DNA from: Neoroseomonas marina
GTDB taxonomy: Bacteria; Pseudomonadota; Alphaproteobacteria; Acetobacterales; Acetobacteraceae
Length of the DNA stretch: 64,000 bases
Direction: 5' to 3'
NCBI RefSeq assembly: GCF_012927745.1
Contig: NZ_JABBKX010000003.1
Coordinates: 62,001-126,000, forward strand
Below are positions 33,332-42,003 of the stretch, piece after piece (the stretch's first letter is position 1; every line of letters starts with the position of its first letter). The notes beneath the pieces are model-generated. The model saw only the letters and a list, made by a program, of their open reading frames with translations. It did not search any database and was not told the origin of the DNA. A program made the position numbers and the translations under genes.

Positions 33332-34369
33332 ATGGACATGCGCACGCAGATCCGCCGGAAGGCGCTCGAAACCGGCTTCGATGCCGTGGGCTTCGCGCGC
33401 GCGCATCTCGGTCCGGAGGTGCGCGAGCGCCTGATGCGTTTCCTCGCCGCGGGGCGACATGGCTCGATGGGCTGGATGGAGGACCGCGCCGAGCAGCGCG
33501 CCCATCCCCGCGCCCTGTGGCCCGAGGCCCTGTCCGTCGTCGTGCTCGGCCAGAACTACGGGCCGGAGGAGGACCCCCTCGCTTCGCTCGATCATCGCGA
33601 CCGGGCCACGGTCAGCGTCTACGCCCGCAACCGCGACTACCACGACCTGGTGAAGAAGCGGCTCAAGGTGCTCGGGCGGTGGATGGCCGAACGCTGGCCG
33701 GGCGCGGGCATCAAGGTCTTCGTCGACACCGCCCCGGTCGCCGAGAAGCCGCTGGCCCAGGCCGCCGGCCTCGGCTGGCAGGGCAAGCACACCAACCTCG
33801 TCTCGCGCTCGCACGGCTCCTGGCTGTTCCTGGGCGAGGTCTTCACCACCCTGGACCTCGGGACCGAGGATGCGGAGACCGATCACTGCGGCTCCTGCCG
33901 CGCCTGCCTCGACGTCTGCCCGACCGCGGCCTTCCCCGCGCCCTATGAGCTCGACGCGCGGCGCTGCATCTCCTACCTGACGATCGAACACCGCGGCCCG
34001 ATCGACCCCGCGCTGCGGCCGCTGATGGGCAACCGCATCTATGGCTGCGACGACTGCCTCGCCGTCTGTCCGTGGAACAAGTTCGCGCAAGCGCACCGCG
34101 AACCCGCCTTCGCGCCACGGGCGGCGCTGCGCGCCCCGCTGCTGGCGGACCTCGCGGCGCTGGACGACGCGGCCTTCCGCGCGCTCTTCTCGGGCAGCCC
34201 GATCAAGCGCATCGGGAGGGACCGCTTCGTGCGCAATGTGATGATCGCGATCGGCAATTCGGGCGATCCCGCGCTGCGCCCCGTCGCGCAGGCCCGCGCG
34301 GAGGACGCCGATCCCGTGGTGGTGGAGGCCGCGCGCTGGGCGGCGGAAAGGCTGGAGACAACGGCATGA
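33332..34369 (+). CDS. queG: Epoxyqueuosine reductase QueG
   Basis: 345 aa. Catalyses the last step of tRNA queuosine synthesis: cobalamin- and 2x[4Fe-4S]-dependent reduction of epoxyqueuosine-34 to queuosine. Cluster ligands are [16 protein letters not shown] and [14 protein letters not shown], with [11 protein letters not shown] between them, a segment characteristic of QueG. The C-terminal HEAT-like piece ([22 protein letters not shown]) is also typical. The stop overlaps the queC start by 4 nt. Confidence 0.97.
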   Translation: MDMRTQIRRKALETGFDAVGFARAHLGPEVRERLMRFLAAGRHGSMGWMEDRAEQRAHPRALWPEALSVVVLGQNYGPEEDPLASLDHRDRATVSVYARNRDYHDLVKKRLKVLGRWMAERWPGAGIKVFVDTAPVAEKPLAQAAGLGWQGKHTNLVSRSHGSWLFLGEVFTTLDLGTEDAETDHCGSCRACLDVCPTAAFPAPYELDARRCISYLTIEHRGPIDPALRPLMGNRIYGCDDCLAVCPWNKFAQAHREPAFAPRAALRAPLLADLAALDDAAFRALFSGSPIKRIGRDRFVRNVMIAIGNSGDPALRPVAQARAEDADPVVVEAARWAAERLETTA

Positions 34370-35070
34370 GGGATGACGCGGCGCTGGTGCTGTTCTCCGG
34401 CGGGCAGGATTCCGCCACCTGCCTCGCCTGGGCGCTCGACCGCTACGGCCATGTCGAGACGCTCGGCTTCGACTACGGCCAGCGCCACGCGGTCGAACTC
34501 GAATGCCGCGCGGCCTTTCGCGCCACCATCCCGGCCATCAATGACGATTGGACACGGCGCCTCGGCCCCGACCACACGCTGCGCCTCGCCGCCCTCGGTG
34601 AGGTGTCGGAGACCGCGCTGACGCGGGAGGCCGAGATCGCCATGGGCGCGGAAGGCCTGCCCAACACCTTCGTCCCCGGCCGCAACCTGCTGTTCCTGAC
34701 GTTTGCGGCCACCCTCGCCTATCGCCGCGGCCTGCGCCGGATCGTCGCCGGCATGTGCGAGACGGATTATTCCGGCTACCCCGACTGCCGCGACGACACC
34801 ATCAAGGCGCTGCAGGTGGCGCTGAACCTCGGCATGGAACGGCGCTTCGTGCTCGAGACGCCGCTGATGTGGCTGTCCAAGGGGCAGACCTGGCGACTGG
34901 CCGAAAGCCTGGGCGGGCAGGACCTGGTGGCCGCGGTGGTCGAGCACACCCATACCTGCTATCTCGGTGACCGAACCCATCGCCACCCCTGGGGCTACGG
35001 CTGCGGCACCTGCCCGGCCTGCGAATTGCGTGCCCGGGGCTGGCATCACTACGCCTCGGAGCGGCTATGA
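34366..35070 (+). CDS. queC: 7-cyano-7-deazaguanine synthase QueC
   Basis: 234 aa from the ATG at 34366. Converts carboxydeazaguanine to preQ0 with ATP and ammonia. PP-loop [14 protein letters not shown] at ~8-21, the DYGQRH motif at ~38-43, and the C-terminal Zn site [22 protein letters not shown]. The ATGA overlaps on both sides couple it to queG and the transporter. preQ0 is used for queuosine and also for DNA deazaguanine modification; the neighbours here support the tRNA pathway. Confidence 0.97.
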   Translation: MRDDAALVLFSGGQDSATCLAWALDRYGHVETLGFDYGQRHAVELECRAAFRATIPAINDDWTRRLGPDHTLRLAALGEVSETALTREAEIAMGAEGLPNTFVPGRNLLFLTFAATLAYRRGLRRIVAGMCETDYSGYPDCRDDTIKALQVALNLGMERRFVLETPLMWLSKGQTWRLAESLGGQDLVAAVVEHTHTCYLGDRTHRHPWGYGCGTCPACELRARGWHHYASERL

Positions 35071-35624
35071 CCCTGTCCCCCCGCGCGGAGGGCTTCCTCG
35101 CGCTCATCGGCTTCGGCCTGTGCATTCCGGCGGCCAACTGGCTGATCGGCCATGCCGGCACCTATTGCGTGCCGAACGGTCCCTGCCTGGTGCCCGTCGC
35201 GCCGGGCGTCATGGCGCCGTCCGGTGTCCTGATGATCGGCCTCGCCCTGGTGCTGCGGGACCTGGTGCAGCGCCGGCTCGGCGTGGGCTGGGCGGCGGGC
35301 GCGGTGCTGGCCGGCGCGGCGCTCTCGGCGCTGCTGGCGCCGCCGGCGCTGGTGATCGCCTCGGCCGTCGCCTTCCTGATGAGCGAATTCGCCGACCTCG
35401 CCGTCTACACCCCGCTGCAGAAGCGCGGCCTGGTGCTGGCGGTGGCGGCGAGCGGCGTGGTGGGGCTCGTGGTCGACAGCCTGGTCTTCCTCTACCTCGC
35501 CTTCGGCAGCCTCGACTTCCTCGCCGGCCAGGTGATCGGCAAGGCCTGGATGGTGCTGATCGCCCTGCCCTTCGTGCACCTGCTGCGCCGGCGCGACGAA
35601 CGCCGGGGCGTCATGCCGGCCTGA
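35067..35624 (+). CDS. yhhQ: Queuosine precursor transporter (YhhQ/VUT family)
   Basis: 185 aa with about five or six hydrophobic helices. The VUT/YhhQ hallmarks are [19 protein letters not shown] and [25 protein letters not shown]. It imports preQ0/preQ1-type precursors. Translationally coupled to queC, giving a compact queG-queC-yhhQ operon that can both make and salvage the base. queD, queE, queF and tgt are not in the window. Confidence 0.93.
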   Translation: MTLSPRAEGFLALIGFGLCIPAANWLIGHAGTYCVPNGPCLVPVAPGVMAPSGVLMIGLALVLRDLVQRRLGVGWAAGAVLAGAALSALLAPPALVIASAVAFLMSEFADLAVYTPLQKRGLVLAVAASGVVGLVVDSLVFLYLAFGSLDFLAGQVIGKAWMVLIALPFVHLLRRRDERRGVMPA

Positions 35625-35682
35625 TGACGGCGCCCGCGATGCTCGGCTAGGCTCCGCGGGGTATGGACGGAAGCAGGCGGGC

Positions 35683-36192
35683 ATGAGGATCGCGCGTCGT
35701 TCCCTGGCGATGGTCGGCCTCGCGACGCTGCTCGCCGGATGCGTGCCCCCGACGCCGCCGGCCCCGCCCCCCTCGGCGGCCGAGCCCCCGCCGTCCCTGC
35801 CCGCCCTCGGCAGCATCGCGGCCGCCGGAACCGTGCAGTTGGTCGACACCGCCACCCGTCAGGTGCTGGTCCGCATGACGAGCGGCGGCACGCTCCATGT
35901 CTCGCCGCCGGACGATTACCGCGGCCTGGGCAGCCTGCAGCCCGGCACCCGCGTCATCGTCGAATACGATTCGCGCGGTGTCGGCCATGTCGCCCTCGCG
36001 GCCCGGCGCGGTCCGCGGGACCGCATCCGCGCCACGGTGCGGGAGATCCAGCGCGGCGGACAGCACATCGACCTCGCCAGCAGCCAGGGCACGACGCAGA
36101 TCTTCGAGGTGCCGGATCGCAGCATGATGGCCTTCGTGACGCGCCTGCGAGCCGGCGACGAGGTCGCGATCACGGTGCTCGACCAGCGCTAG
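35683..36192 (+). CDS. Hypothetical lipoprotein
   Basis: 169 aa. Lipobox LLAGC with Cys20 as the lipidation site, a Pro-rich linker (~21-42), then a beta-rich domain ~45-169 containing two similar halves (AAGTVQLVDTATRQVLVRM and IRATVREIQRGGQHIDLA), perhaps an OB- or DUF1344-like duplicated barrel. No family name can be given with confidence. It sits alone after the queuosine operon with its own ~58-nt leader. Confidence 0.75.
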   Translation: MRIARRSLAMVGLATLLAGCVPPTPPAPPPSAAEPPPSLPALGSIAAAGTVQLVDTATRQVLVRMTSGGTLHVSPPDDYRGLGSLQPGTRVIVEYDSRGVGHVALAARRGPRDRIRATVREIQRGGQHIDLASSQGTTQIFEVPDRSMMAFVTRLRAGDEVAITVLDQR

Positions 36193-36353
36193 CCACGCAT
36201 GTGGATGGGCGCGTCCGACGCACGTGCCCCGCCGGGGGGGCTTTGCCGGGAAGGCCCGAAGCCGTAGCCTTCCCCCATCCGATGCAACACCAACGCCCGA
36301 GGAAGGGCGGCGGCACGCCCGTTCGGCATGCCGCGGAGGGATGGAAGGCAGGA

Positions 36354-37223
36354 ATGACAGACATCCGTTATCTGGCGCCGAGCACGCTCGATGAGGCGGT
36401 TCGCGCCTTCGCGGCGGCCTCGGGCGCCGCGCGCATCCTCGCCGGCGGGACCGACCTGCTGGTGCAGATGCGTGCCGGGATCGCCAAGCCCGGCACCATC
36501 ATCGACATCAAGAAGATCCCGGAACTGACGGCGATCGAGGATCTCGGCGGCGGCGCCTACCGCATCGGCGCCGCGGTCTCCGGCGCCGTGCTCGCCGAGC
36601 ACCCGACCTTCCGCAAGGCGTGGCCGGGTGTGCTGGAAGCGGTGAACCTGATCGGATCGAAGCAGGTGCAGGGCCGCGCCTCGCCCGGGGGCAACCTGTG
36701 CAATGGCTCCCCCGCCGGCGACAGCGTGCCGGCCATGGTCGCCGCCGGCGCCGTCGTGACCATCCAGGGCCCGAACGGCCGGCGCGATCTGCCGGTCGAG
36801 AAGGTCCCGGCCGGTCCGGGCCGGACCACCCTCGCCCCGGGCGAGATCGTCGTCGCCTTCACCCTGCCGCAGCGCCCGAAGGGCTCGGGCGACGCCTATC
36901 TGCGCATGATCCCGCGGACCGAGATGGACATCGCGGTGGTGGGCATGGGCGTGAACCTCACGATGGAAGGCGGCGTGGTGAAGGCCGCGCGCGTCGGTCT
37001 CGGTGCCGTGGCGCCGACCGTGCTGCTGGTCGAGGACGCGGCGAAGGCGCTGATCGGCACCAAGCTCGACGACGCGGCGCTGGAAGCCGCGGCGGCCGCC
37101 TGCCGCGCCGCCTGCAAGCCCATCAACGACAAGCGCGGCACCATCGCGTACCGCATCAAGGTGGCCGGCGTGCTGCTCAAGCGCACCGCCGCGATCGCGG
37201 CGCGCCGCGCCGGAGGGAACTGA
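36354..37223 (+). CDS. Molybdenum hydroxylase FAD-binding subunit (CoxM/XdhB type)
   Basis: 289 aa from the ATG at 36354 with a GGAAGG site just upstream. FAD-binding PCMH/CO-dehydrogenase-M signatures are ARILAGGTDLLVQMRAG and GGNLCNGSPAGDSVPAM; the C-terminal CODH-FAD domain follows. It carries electrons from the 2Fe-2S subunit to the acceptor. First of three subunits (FAD, 2Fe-2S, Mo) in one operon. Confidence 0.95.
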   Translation: MTDIRYLAPSTLDEAVRAFAAASGAARILAGGTDLLVQMRAGIAKPGTIIDIKKIPELTAIEDLGGGAYRIGAAVSGAVLAEHPTFRKAWPGVLEAVNLIGSKQVQGRASPGGNLCNGSPAGDSVPAMVAAGAVVTIQGPNGRRDLPVEKVPAGPGRTTLAPGEIVVAFTLPQRPKGSGDAYLRMIPRTEMDIAVVGMGVNLTMEGGVVKAARVGLGAVAPTVLLVEDAAKALIGTKLDDAALEAAAAACRAACKPINDKRGTIAYRIKVAGVLLKRTAAIAARRAGGN

Positions 37224-37227
37224 GCCC

Positions 37228-37710
37228 ATGTCCAAGATCCACGTTTCCACCAGCGTCAACGGGGAACCGGTCGAGTTCCTCTGCGACGCCTCCGCCTCGA
37301 TGCTCGACGCGCTGCGCGGTCCGCTCGGCCTGACCGGCACGAAGGAAGGCTGCGGCACGGGTGACTGCGGTGCCTGCTCGATCACCGTCGACGGCCGCCT
37401 GGTCTGCTCCTGCCTGATGCTCGCGGTCGAAGCCGAAGGGCATGAGATCGCCACCATCGAAGGCATGGCCCAGGGCGAGACGCTTCACCCGCTGCAGCGC
37501 AAGTTCCTCGAGATGGCGGCGCTGCAGTGCGGCATCTGCACGCCGGGGGTGCTGATCTCGGCCCGCGCGCTGCTCGAGAAGAACCCCGACCCGACGGAGG
37601 AGGAGGTGCGCTTCGGCCTGGCCGGCAACCTCTGCCGCTGCACCGGCTACGACAAGATCGTGCGCGCCGTTCTGGAAACGGCCGCTGAGATGCGGGAGAC
37701 CGTGCGATGA
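37228..37710 (+). CDS. Molybdenum hydroxylase 2Fe-2S subunit (CoxS/XdhC type)
   Basis: 160 aa. The plant-type cluster is ligated by CGTGDCGACSITVDG and the following Cys pair; the second cluster by CGICTPG and CRCTGYDK. It moves electrons from the Mo site to FAD. Four nt after the FAD subunit and overlapping the Mo subunit by 4 nt (ATGA). Confidence 0.97.
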   Translation: MSKIHVSTSVNGEPVEFLCDASASMLDALRGPLGLTGTKEGCGTGDCGACSITVDGRLVCSCLMLAVEAEGHEIATIEGMAQGETLHPLQRKFLEMAALQCGICTPGVLISARALLEKNPDPTEEEVRFGLAGNLCRCTGYDKIVRAVLETAAEMRETVR

Positions 37711-39962
37711 ATGACATGACGAACAAGTGGATCGGCCAGCGCACGATCCGCCCCGACGGCGCCGACAAGGTGACCGGCCGCGCGCAGTACAGCGCGGACT
37801 TCGCCATGCCCGGCATGATCCACGCCAAGATGCTGCGCAGCCCGCATGCCCATGCGCGCATCCGCGGCATCGACACCTCCAAGGCCGAGGCCCTGCCCGG
37901 CGTGAAGGCGGTCGTCACGGCGAAGGACGTGGTCGACTTCCCGCTCGACAAGTCCGTGATGCTCGGCATCCAGGACATGCGCTGGATGTGCCGCAACGTG
38001 ATGGCGCGCGAGAAGGCGCTGTTCCACGGCCACCCCGTCGCCGCCGTCGCCGCGATCAACGAGGAGGTGGCGGCCGCCGCCTGCGCGCTGATCGAGGTCG
38101 ACTACGAGGTCCTGCCCCACGTCATCGAGATCGAGGACGCGATCAAGCCCGACGCGCCGATCCTGCATGAGTGGAACAAGTTCGAGGGCAAGCCGTCCAA
38201 CATCGCCGGCACGATGGTGCTGAAGACCGGCGACGTGGAGAAGGGCTTCGCCGAGGCGGACGTCGTCATCGAGCGGACCTTCACCTCGCGCCCCGTGCAC
38301 CAGGGCTACATCGAGCCCCACGCCTGCACGGTGTCCTACGCCGCCGACGGGCGCGTGACCATCTGGTCGTCCTCCCAGGGCCAGTTCATGGTCCGGGCGA
38401 TGACCTCGCTGCTCACGGGCGTGCCCCAGAGCAACATCCGCGCGATCCCCGCCGAGATCGGCGGCGGCTTTGGCGCCAAGACCATCGTCTACCTCGAGCC
38501 GATCGCGGTCCTGCTGTCGAAGAAGTCGGGCCGCCCGGTGAAGATGGTGATGACGCGCGACGAGGTGCAGCGCGCGACGGGTCCGGCGCCGGGTTCGCTG
38601 TCCACCGTCAAGATCGGCGCCAGGAAGGACGGCACCATCGTCGCCGCCCAGGGCACCTTCTACCTGCAGGCCGGCGCGCTGCCCGGTTCGCCGCTGCGCG
38701 GGCCGGTGGGCTGCTCCTTCGCCGCCTATGCCATCCCGAACGTTCTGTCGGTCGGCTACGACGTCGTGTCGAACCGCTCCAAGGTCGCGGCCTACCGCGC
38801 CCCGGGCGCGCCGCTCGGCGCCTTCGCGACCGAATGCGTGCTGGACGAAATCGCCGAAAAGCTCGGCCTCGACCCACTCGAGATGCGCCTGAAGAACAGC
38901 GCCAAGGCCGGCGACAAGGCGATCTACGGCCCGGTCTTCGGCGAGGTCACCTTCAAGGAGACGGTGGAGTCCATCCTCCATCACCCGCACTACAAGGCGC
39001 CGCTCGACAAGAACCCCTCGCCGGGCGTGAAGCGCGGCCGCGGCGTCGCGTCGGGCTTCTGGTACAACGCCGGCGGTGAATCCTCGGTCCAGGTGAACAT
39101 CACCGAGGACGGCAACGTCGTCGTCACCACCGGCCATCCGGATGTCGGCGGGTCGCGCGCCTCCATCGCCAATGTCGTCGCCGAACTGCTCGGGATCGAT
39201 CATTCCCGCGTCTCGGTGCTGATCGGCGACACGATGACGATCGGCTTCTCCAACCTCACCGGCGGCAGCCGCGTCACCTTCGCCTCGGCGATGGTCGCGA
39301 CCGCGTCCACCGAGAAGGTGATCGGCCAGCTCAAGGAGCGCGCCGGCAAGATCTGGGGCATCGACGCCGAGGCCATCAAGTGGGAGGACGGCATGGCGCT
39401 GCCGGCCGGTGACAATGCTGGCAAGTTCCCCCCGCTCTCGCTCAAGGAGCTCGCCGCCAAGGCGAACGAGATGGGCGGGCCGATCGGCACCCAGGTCCAA
39501 CTCAACACCACCGGCGCCGACCCCGGCTTCGCCACGCATTGCGTGGATGTCGAGGTGGACGTCGACCTCGGCATCGTCCGCGTGCTCCGCTACACGGCGG
39601 CGCAGGATGTCGGCCGCGCGCTGCACCCCGGCTATGTCGAAGGGCAGATCCAGGGCGGCGTCGTGCAGGGCATCGGCTGGGCGCTGTCGGAGGAATACCT
39701 CTACGACAAGAACGGCCGCGTCGATAACGCGTCCTTCCTCGACTACCGCATGCCGGTCTGCTCGGACGTCCCGATGATCGATCCGGTGGTGATTGAGATC
39801 CCGAACCCGAAGCACCCGCAGGGCGTGCGCGGCGTGGGCGAGGCACCGATCGTGCCGCCGCTCGCGGCCATCGCCAACGCCGTCCATGACGCGCTCGGCA
39901 AGCGGTTCTACGCGCTGCCGATGTCGCCGCCGCGCGTCTCGGAGCGGCTCGAGCAGCCGTAA
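37707..39962 (+). CDS. Molybdenum hydroxylase Mo-cofactor (large) subunit, XdhA/CoxL-like
   Basis: 751 aa. It has the a/b-hammerhead N-domain (RTIRPDGADKVTGRAQYSAD) and the Mo-binding domain with GGGFGAKT and, near the end, GVGEAPIVPPLAAI, whose Glu is the catalytic base. The active-site loop reads AYRAPGAPLGAF, not the AYRCSFR of true form I CO dehydrogenase, so it is a hydroxylase of unknown organic substrate. The three-subunit operon is followed by a bidirectional terminator. Confidence 0.94.
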   Translation: MNDMTNKWIGQRTIRPDGADKVTGRAQYSADFAMPGMIHAKMLRSPHAHARIRGIDTSKAEALPGVKAVVTAKDVVDFPLDKSVMLGIQDMRWMCRNVMAREKALFHGHPVAAVAAINEEVAAAACALIEVDYEVLPHVIEIEDAIKPDAPILHEWNKFEGKPSNIAGTMVLKTGDVEKGFAEADVVIERTFTSRPVHQGYIEPHACTVSYAADGRVTIWSSSQGQFMVRAMTSLLTGVPQSNIRAIPAEIGGGFGAKTIVYLEPIAVLLSKKSGRPVKMVMTRDEVQRATGPAPGSLSTVKIGARKDGTIVAAQGTFYLQAGALPGSPLRGPVGCSFAAYAIPNVLSVGYDVVSNRSKVAAYRAPGAPLGAFATECVLDEIAEKLGLDPLEMRLKNSAKAGDKAIYGPVFGEVTFKETVESILHHPHYKAPLDKNPSPGVKRGRGVASGFWYNAGGESSVQVNITEDGNVVVTTGHPDVGGSRASIANVVAELLGIDHSRVSVLIGDTMTIGFSNLTGGSRVTFASAMVATASTEKVIGQLKERAGKIWGIDAEAIKWEDGMALPAGDNAGKFPPLSLKELAAKANEMGGPIGTQVQLNTTGADPGFATHCVDVEVDVDLGIVRVLRYTAAQDVGRALHPGYVEGQIQGGVVQGIGWALSEEYLYDKNGRVDNASFLDYRMPVCSDVPMIDPVVIEIPNPKHPQGVRGVGEAPIVPPLAAIANAVHDALGKRFYALPMSPPRVSERLEQP

Positions 39963-39975
39963 GGCGCTCGGCTCG

Positions 39976-40000
39976 CCGGGGGAGGCAGCCCCTCCCCCGG
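39976..40000. terminator. Bidirectional terminator hairpin between convergent units
   Basis: Perfect 10-bp inverted repeat (CCGGGGGAGG / CCTCCCCCGG) with a 5-nt loop, 13 nt after the Mo-subunit stop and 11 nt before the convergent Bug gene's stop. No long T-run, which is common in high-GC genomes. Confidence 0.6.
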
Positions 40001-40011
40001 CCCCCGCGCGG

Positions 40012-40977
40012 TCAGTCCGCGCGGATGTTGTTGTCGCGGACCACCGCGCCCCACTTCGCCACTTCGCGCTGCAGGAAGGTCGCCAGGCCCGCCGGGTCGG
40101 ACATGACGAGGCGTGCCTGCTGCGTGTCCTCCATGGTGCGCCGCACGTTCGGCTCCTGCAGGGATTCCTTCAGCGCGGCGTTCATGCGCGCGACCGCGTC
40201 CTGCGGCGTGCCGTGCGGGGCGAAAACACCCCACCAGGCCTCGGCCTCGAGCCCCGGGATGCCGGCTTCGGCAACCGTCGGCAGGTCCGCCAGCGCGGGC
40301 AGGCGCTGCGGGCCGAACTGCGCGAAGGTCCGCAGCGTGCCGCTGCGCGCATGCGGGTGCACCACGGCCGCCGAGCCGATCATCATGTCGACATGGCCGG
40401 CCACGGTGTCGTTCACGGCCAGGCCGCCGCTGCGATAGGGCAGATGAGTCATGCGGGTGTCGGTCCGGCCCTGCAGCAGCACCATGGTCAGGTGCCCGAT
40501 GGTGCCGTTGCCGGTCGACCCGTAGGACACGCCGTCCGGCTGCGCCTTGGCGCGGCTGACCACGTCCGCGATCGAGCGGAACGGCTTGTCCGGCTTGCAG
40601 GCGAGCACATAGGGCGCGCCGCCGATCAGCATGACCGGATCGAGGTCGCGATCCGGGTCGAAGGGCAGTTGCGGCAGCAGCGCCTTCAGCGTCGCATGGC
40701 TGTCGAAGGTCAGCAGCCAGGTCTGGCCGTCGGGCCGCGCCTTCGCCACCGCATCGGTGCCGATGGATCCGGCCGCGCCGGCACGGTTGTCCACCACGAC
40801 GGGCGCGCCGAGGCGCTGCGTCAGGCCCGGTGCGACGAGGCGCGCGACGGCGTCGGTCGATCCGCCCGGCGCGAAGGGCACGACGATGCGGATGGCGGCA
40901 CCCTGGGCGCGCACGGCGGGCGCGGCGAGTGCCGCGCCGGCGGCGCCCATCAGGACGCGGCGGGTGATGTGGGACAT
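40012..40977 (-). CDS. Bug/TctC-family periplasmic solute-binding protein (2)
   Basis: 321 aa with a Tat-like signal (TRRVLMGAAGAALAAPAVRAQ). Receptor hallmarks: IRIVVPFAPGGSTD, DNRAGAAGSIGTDAVAKA and VPTVAEAGIPGL-type C-terminal segment. Sixty-three nt after the 320-aa binding-like protein, same strand as the IorAB-type hydroxylase, so probably part of that operon. No TctAB here. Confidence 0.94.
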   Translation of the reverse strand: MSHITRRVLMGAAGAALAAPAVRAQGAAIRIVVPFAPGGSTDAVARLVAPGLTQRLGAPVVVDNRAGAAGSIGTDAVAKARPDGQTWLLTFDSHATLKALLPQLPFDPDRDLDPVMLIGGAPYVLACKPDKPFRSIADVVSRAKAQPDGVSYGSTGNGTIGHLTMVLLQGRTDTRMTHLPYRSGGLAVNDTVAGHVDMMIGSAAVVHPHARSGTLRTFAQFGPQRLPALADLPTVAEAGIPGLEAEAWWGVFAPHGTPQDAVARMNAALKESLQEPNVRRTMEDTQQARLVMSDPAGLATFLQREVAKWGAVVRDNNIRAD

Positions 40978-41040
40978 TGGATCGTCTCCCCGGTTGGTCT
41001 TGCCGCAGTGATGCGACCGACCGGGGCGCGGGGCAACCCC

Positions 41041-42003
41041 TCAGGCGAGGTCGGGCAGGTCGAGCACGGACGGATGGAACAGCGCCTCGGGCTCGATCTG
41101 TTGCGCGGCGAGGCCATCGGCCACCGCGTAGCGGATCATCGCCGCGATCTCGTCGCGGTTGCGGCGGAAGCCGTAGGGCCAGGGATTGCCGCCCATGGCG
41201 GCGATCTGCGCCTCGGCCTCGGCGGCGATCCAGGGCAGCGAGACGCGCAGCACGTTGACCAGGCGCAGTTCCTCGACCGAGGCCTTCTTCGCCGCGGCGA
41301 AGGCGCGGAACAGTTCGACGGGCAGCCAGGGATGGCGTTCCGCGATGTCCTTCCGCACGGCGAGGCAATGCATGATCGGGAAGAAGCCGGTCGCCTTGAA
41401 CCAGGCCTGTTCCTCGGCCCGCGTATCGGGCCAGAGCCGATCGACCGGCGCCGAGCGGTCGAGGTAGCAACGCGGCGGGCGCGGGCCAATGAGCGCATCG
41501 ATCTCGCCCGCTTCCAGCGCCGCTTCCAGGTCGCGCCCCAGCGGCTTCACATCGAAGCCCTCCGGCAGCGTGATCGCGACGCGCTCGCCGCCGGTGCGCC
41601 AGGCGATGGATTTCGTGTCGACGCCATAGTGCTCGCGGAGGAAACCTCGCACCCAGAGCGCCGCCGTCTGCTGGTATTCCGGCAGGCCGATGGTCCGGCC
41701 CGCGAGGTCGGCGGCCGAGCGGATGCCGCGGTCCGTGCGGACATAGACCGCCGAATGGCGGAAGGCGCGCGAGAGGAAGACAGGCACGCCGACATAGGGG
41801 CTGTCGCCGCGCGCGGTCGTCACGATGTGGCTGCCCATCGACAGTTCGGAGATGTCGAAGGCGCGGTCGCGCAGGGCGCGGCGGAAGATGTCCTCGGGCT
41901 CCCCGGGCAGGAAGGTGATGTCGCAGCCGGGGACGCGGAAGCGGCCGTCCATCAGCGGCCGCGTGCGGTCGGAAGAGGTGCAGGCGAGGGTCAGGCTGAT
42001 CAT
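41041..42003 (-). CDS. Solute-binding-like protein, 4,5-dihydroxyphthalate decarboxylase (Pht5) related
   Basis: 320 aa, no signal peptide. LTLACTSSDRTRPLMDGRF, DISELSMGSHI and AGRTIGLPEYQQTAALWVRG match the family annotated as 4,5-dihydroxyphthalate decarboxylase, which has the periplasmic-binding-protein fold. Whether members are decarboxylases or binding proteins is unclear. Its ATG overlaps the stop of the Mo-subunit gene by 4 nt, so it is co-translated with a molybdenum hydroxylase, which supports a role in degrading the same compound. Confidence 0.82.
   Translation of the reverse strand: MISLTLACTSSDRTRPLMDGRFRVPGCDITFLPGEPEDIFRRALRDRAFDISELSMGSHIVTTARGDSPYVGVPVFLSRAFRHSAVYVRTDRGIRSAADLAGRTIGLPEYQQTAALWVRGFLREHYGVDTKSIAWRTGGERVAITLPEGFDVKPLGRDLEAALEAGEIDALIGPRPPRCYLDRSAPVDRLWPDTRAEEQAWFKATGFFPIMHCLAVRKDIAERHPWLPVELFRAFAAAKKASVEELRLVNVLRVSLPWIAAEAEAQIAAMGGNPWPYGFRRNRDEIAAMIRYAVADGLAAQQIEPEALFHPSVLDLPDLA

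Noticed and set aside
36354..39962. Aerobic CO dehydrogenase coxMSL
   Set aside because: Subunit order fits, but the Cys-containing AYRCSFR loop is missing and no cox accessory genes follow.
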